Shown: positions 62,761 through 64,000 of the stretch, piece after piece | Layout: the number at the start of each line of letters is the position of its first letter | Numbering within the stretch: position 1 is the first letter of the stretch | Source of the DNA: CAZAOY01 sp964486925 | GTDB taxonomy: Bacteria; Bacillota; Clostridia; Oscillospirales; Ruminococcaceae | Assembly (NCBI GenBank): GCA_964486925.1 | Contig: CAZAOY010000002.1 | Location: 1 to 64,000, forward strand | DNA: 64,000 bases | Direction: 5' to 3' | Program-made: the position numbers and the translations under genes | The notes under the pieces: model-generated | Databases searched by the model: none | Told to the model about the DNA's origin: nothing | What the model saw: the letters and a program-made list of their open reading frames with translations, nothing else

Positions 62761-64000
62761 TTAAATTGTAATCTCCTCGCCGTTAAAGCTGATAGTTATG
62801 CTATCCCCTTCAAGACGCGTTGCGGTAGCACTGTCCTTGCTTACTTTAATCTCAATCATCCGTCCTAGGTAGAAAACCCTAAAGCTGTAGCCCTCTAGCT
62901 CGGTTGGAAGCATTGTGTTAAAGATTAGCTTTCCGCTGTCGGTACGCATACCTGCAAAGCCGTTTACCACGCACATCCATGAACCCGCCATGCTTGCGGC
63001 ATGGATACCGTCACTTGTGTTGCGGTGCATATCGTGGTAGTCGGTTAGGGCGGTGTGTTCAAAGTGCTTAAAGGCGTCGTTGGTTCTGCCGATCTCGCAG
63101 GCTACTATCGAGAAGATAGCGGCGGAGAGTGAGCTGTCGTGGGTGGTTAACGGCTCATAGAAGTCGTAGTCACGTGCCTTTTGCTCCTTTGTAAACTTAC
63201 TGCTGCATAAAAACTCCGCAAGCACTGTATCAGCCTGTTTGCAGACCTGATGACGGTAGATAACAAGCGGGTGGTAGTGGATTAGCAGTGGGTAGTTCTC
63301 TTTAGGGGTGTTTGCAAAGTCCCACGGCGCTTTATCCAAAAAGCTGTCGTCTTGAAGGTTAATCCCTAGCTTCTCATCGTACGGAAGATAGATGTTCTCG
63401 CCCGCTTTACGCCACTCTGACAACTCATGATTCTTTAGTGAGATTTTATCCGCAAGTGCTTTGTAGGCGGCTTCATCCTCTGATTTTAGCTTTTCTAGCA
63501 TATCTGCGGCAAAGAGCAGATTTTCGCTTGCCAGTAGGTTTGTATAGAAGTTGTTGTTTACAATCGCTGTATATTCATCAGGCCCTGTAACGCAGTTTAT
63601 GCAGAATTTGCCACCCTTTGTAGGGATGTATGAGCCTAGGTCGTTCCATAGACGTGCGGTTTCCGCTAGGATTTCGCAACCCATCTTTACCATAAAGTCG
63701 TTGTCGTTGGTTGCAAGGTAGTAGCGTTTTAGCGCAAACACTACGTCGGCATTAATATGGTACTGTGCCGTTCCCGCAGGGAAGTAGGCGGAGCATTCAT
63801 CACCGTCGATGGTGCGCCATGGGTATAATGCACCGATATCGTGCGCCATCTCTCTTGCACGGTTTCTTGCCTTTGGTAGGATGTTGTATCGGTACTCCAG
63901 TAGCTTTTTGCTAATACTAGGGTCGGTGTGTAGGAAGAACGGTAGGATGTAGGTTTCGGTATCCCAGAAGTAGTGGCCTTCGTAGCCTTCGCCCGTAAGT
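62761..64000 (-). CDS. GH65 family sugar phosphorylase (5' end beyond the window)
   Basis: At least 412 aa visible; the reading frame is open to base 64000, so the N-terminus is missing. The frame upstream of an internal ATG at 63849 encodes GEGYEGHYFWDTETYILPFF, which is a core GH65 motif, so that ATG is not the start. The general acid Glu is in VTGPDEYTAIVNNNFY. MAHDIGALYPWRTIDGDE also fits. Such enzymes use phosphate to split maltose, kojibiose, nigerose or trehalose and give beta-glucose-1-phosphate. Operon with GH36 and EamA genes. Confidence 0.93.
   Translation of the reverse strand, partial: LTGEGYEGHYFWDTETYILPFFLHTDPSISKKLLEYRYNILPKARNRAREMAHDIGALYPWRTIDGDECSAYFPAGTAQYHINADVVFALKRYYLATNDNDFMVKMGCEILAETARLWNDLGSYIPTKGGKFCINCVTGPDEYTAIVNNNFYTNLLASENLLFAADMLEKLKSEDEAAYKALADKISLKNHELSEWRKAGENIYLPYDEKLGINLQDDSFLDKAPWDFANTPKENYPLLIHYHPLVIYRHQVCKQADTVLAEFLCSSKFTKEQKARDYDFYEPLTTHDSSLSAAIFSIVACEIGRTNDAFKHFEHTALTDYHDMHRNTSDGIHAASMAGSWMCVVNGFAGMRTDSGKLIFNTMLPTELEGYSFRVFYLGRMIEIKVSKDSATATRLEGDSITISFNGEEITI

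Overview
The window comes from the chromosome of an anaerobic, endospore-forming Firmicute of class Clostridia. The evidence is a spoIIIA operon, a UvrC/RuvABC/PrfA/EcfAAT core of Firmicute type, AGGAGG-type ribosome binding sites, frequent GTG and TTG starts, and many TTGACA-17-TATAAT promoters. Composition is moderately AT-rich. I cannot name the species; carbohydrate ABC transport, GH65/GH36 enzymes and sporulation fit a gut or plant-fibre environment such as the Ruminococcaceae/Oscillospiraceae. It is almost all chromosomal core with accessory insertions. I see no rRNA, CRISPR array, prophage or transposase gene.

Layout. 0-2.2 kb: flavodoxin-like reductase, CPBP-like membrane protein and two tRNA-Ser genes, all on the minus strand, with a divergent TetR gene. 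3.2-8.3 kb: an envelope operon (glycosyltransferase, YbhN-type membrane protein, secreted CAP/B-repeat/FnIII protein, TRM11-like methyltransferase). 8.4-14.2 kb: an Lpl-type carbohydrate ABC importer without ATPase, its lipoprotein and permeases under near-identical separate promoters, then a URO-D family protein. 14.4-16.7 kb: XRE-cupin regulator plus acyl-CoA synthetase. 16.8-19.9 kb: small and poorly known genes. 20.1-28.1 kb: a c-di-GMP phosphodiesterase, then DUF951, prfA, ywlC, coaE, a lytic transglycosylase and an M18 peptidase. 28.3-31.6 kb: a sigma factor with a large C-terminal extension, overlapping an ABC exporter. 31.7-35.5 kb: spoIIIAA-AE without AF/AG/AH, followed by a 42-residue cysteine-rich peptide. 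35.6-40.5 kb: AraC regulator, nucleotidyltransferase-like protein and divergent UvrA. 40.5-45.7 kb: RING-finger membrane protein, uvrC, HD hydrolase, tRNA methyltransferase, lipoprotein. 46-49.2 kb: ruvC-ruvA between two inverted copies of a ~262-bp MITE, then ruvB. 49.5-57.8 kb: glmM, a methyltransferase, ecfA1-ecfA2-ecfT, truA, DUF5711, CvpA, pgsA. 58.1-59.9 kb: a collagen-like surface protein. 59.9-64 kb, minus strand: GH65 phosphorylase (running off the window), GH36 alpha-galactosidase and an EamA transporter.

The most interesting items are: the inverted MITE pair around ruvCA, with a duplicated promoter segment; the shortened spoIIIA locus with a cysteine-rich micropeptide behind a sigma-K-like promoter; the extended sigma factor coupled to an ABC exporter; and the AraC / degenerate nucleotidyltransferase / UvrA-like cassette with a hairpin over its ribosome binding site. 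I found no clear evidence of a wholly new defence or mobile system. The extended sigma/ABC pair and the AraC-UvrA cassette are the best candidates for undescribed biology. All functional statements come from reading motifs; no database search was possible.
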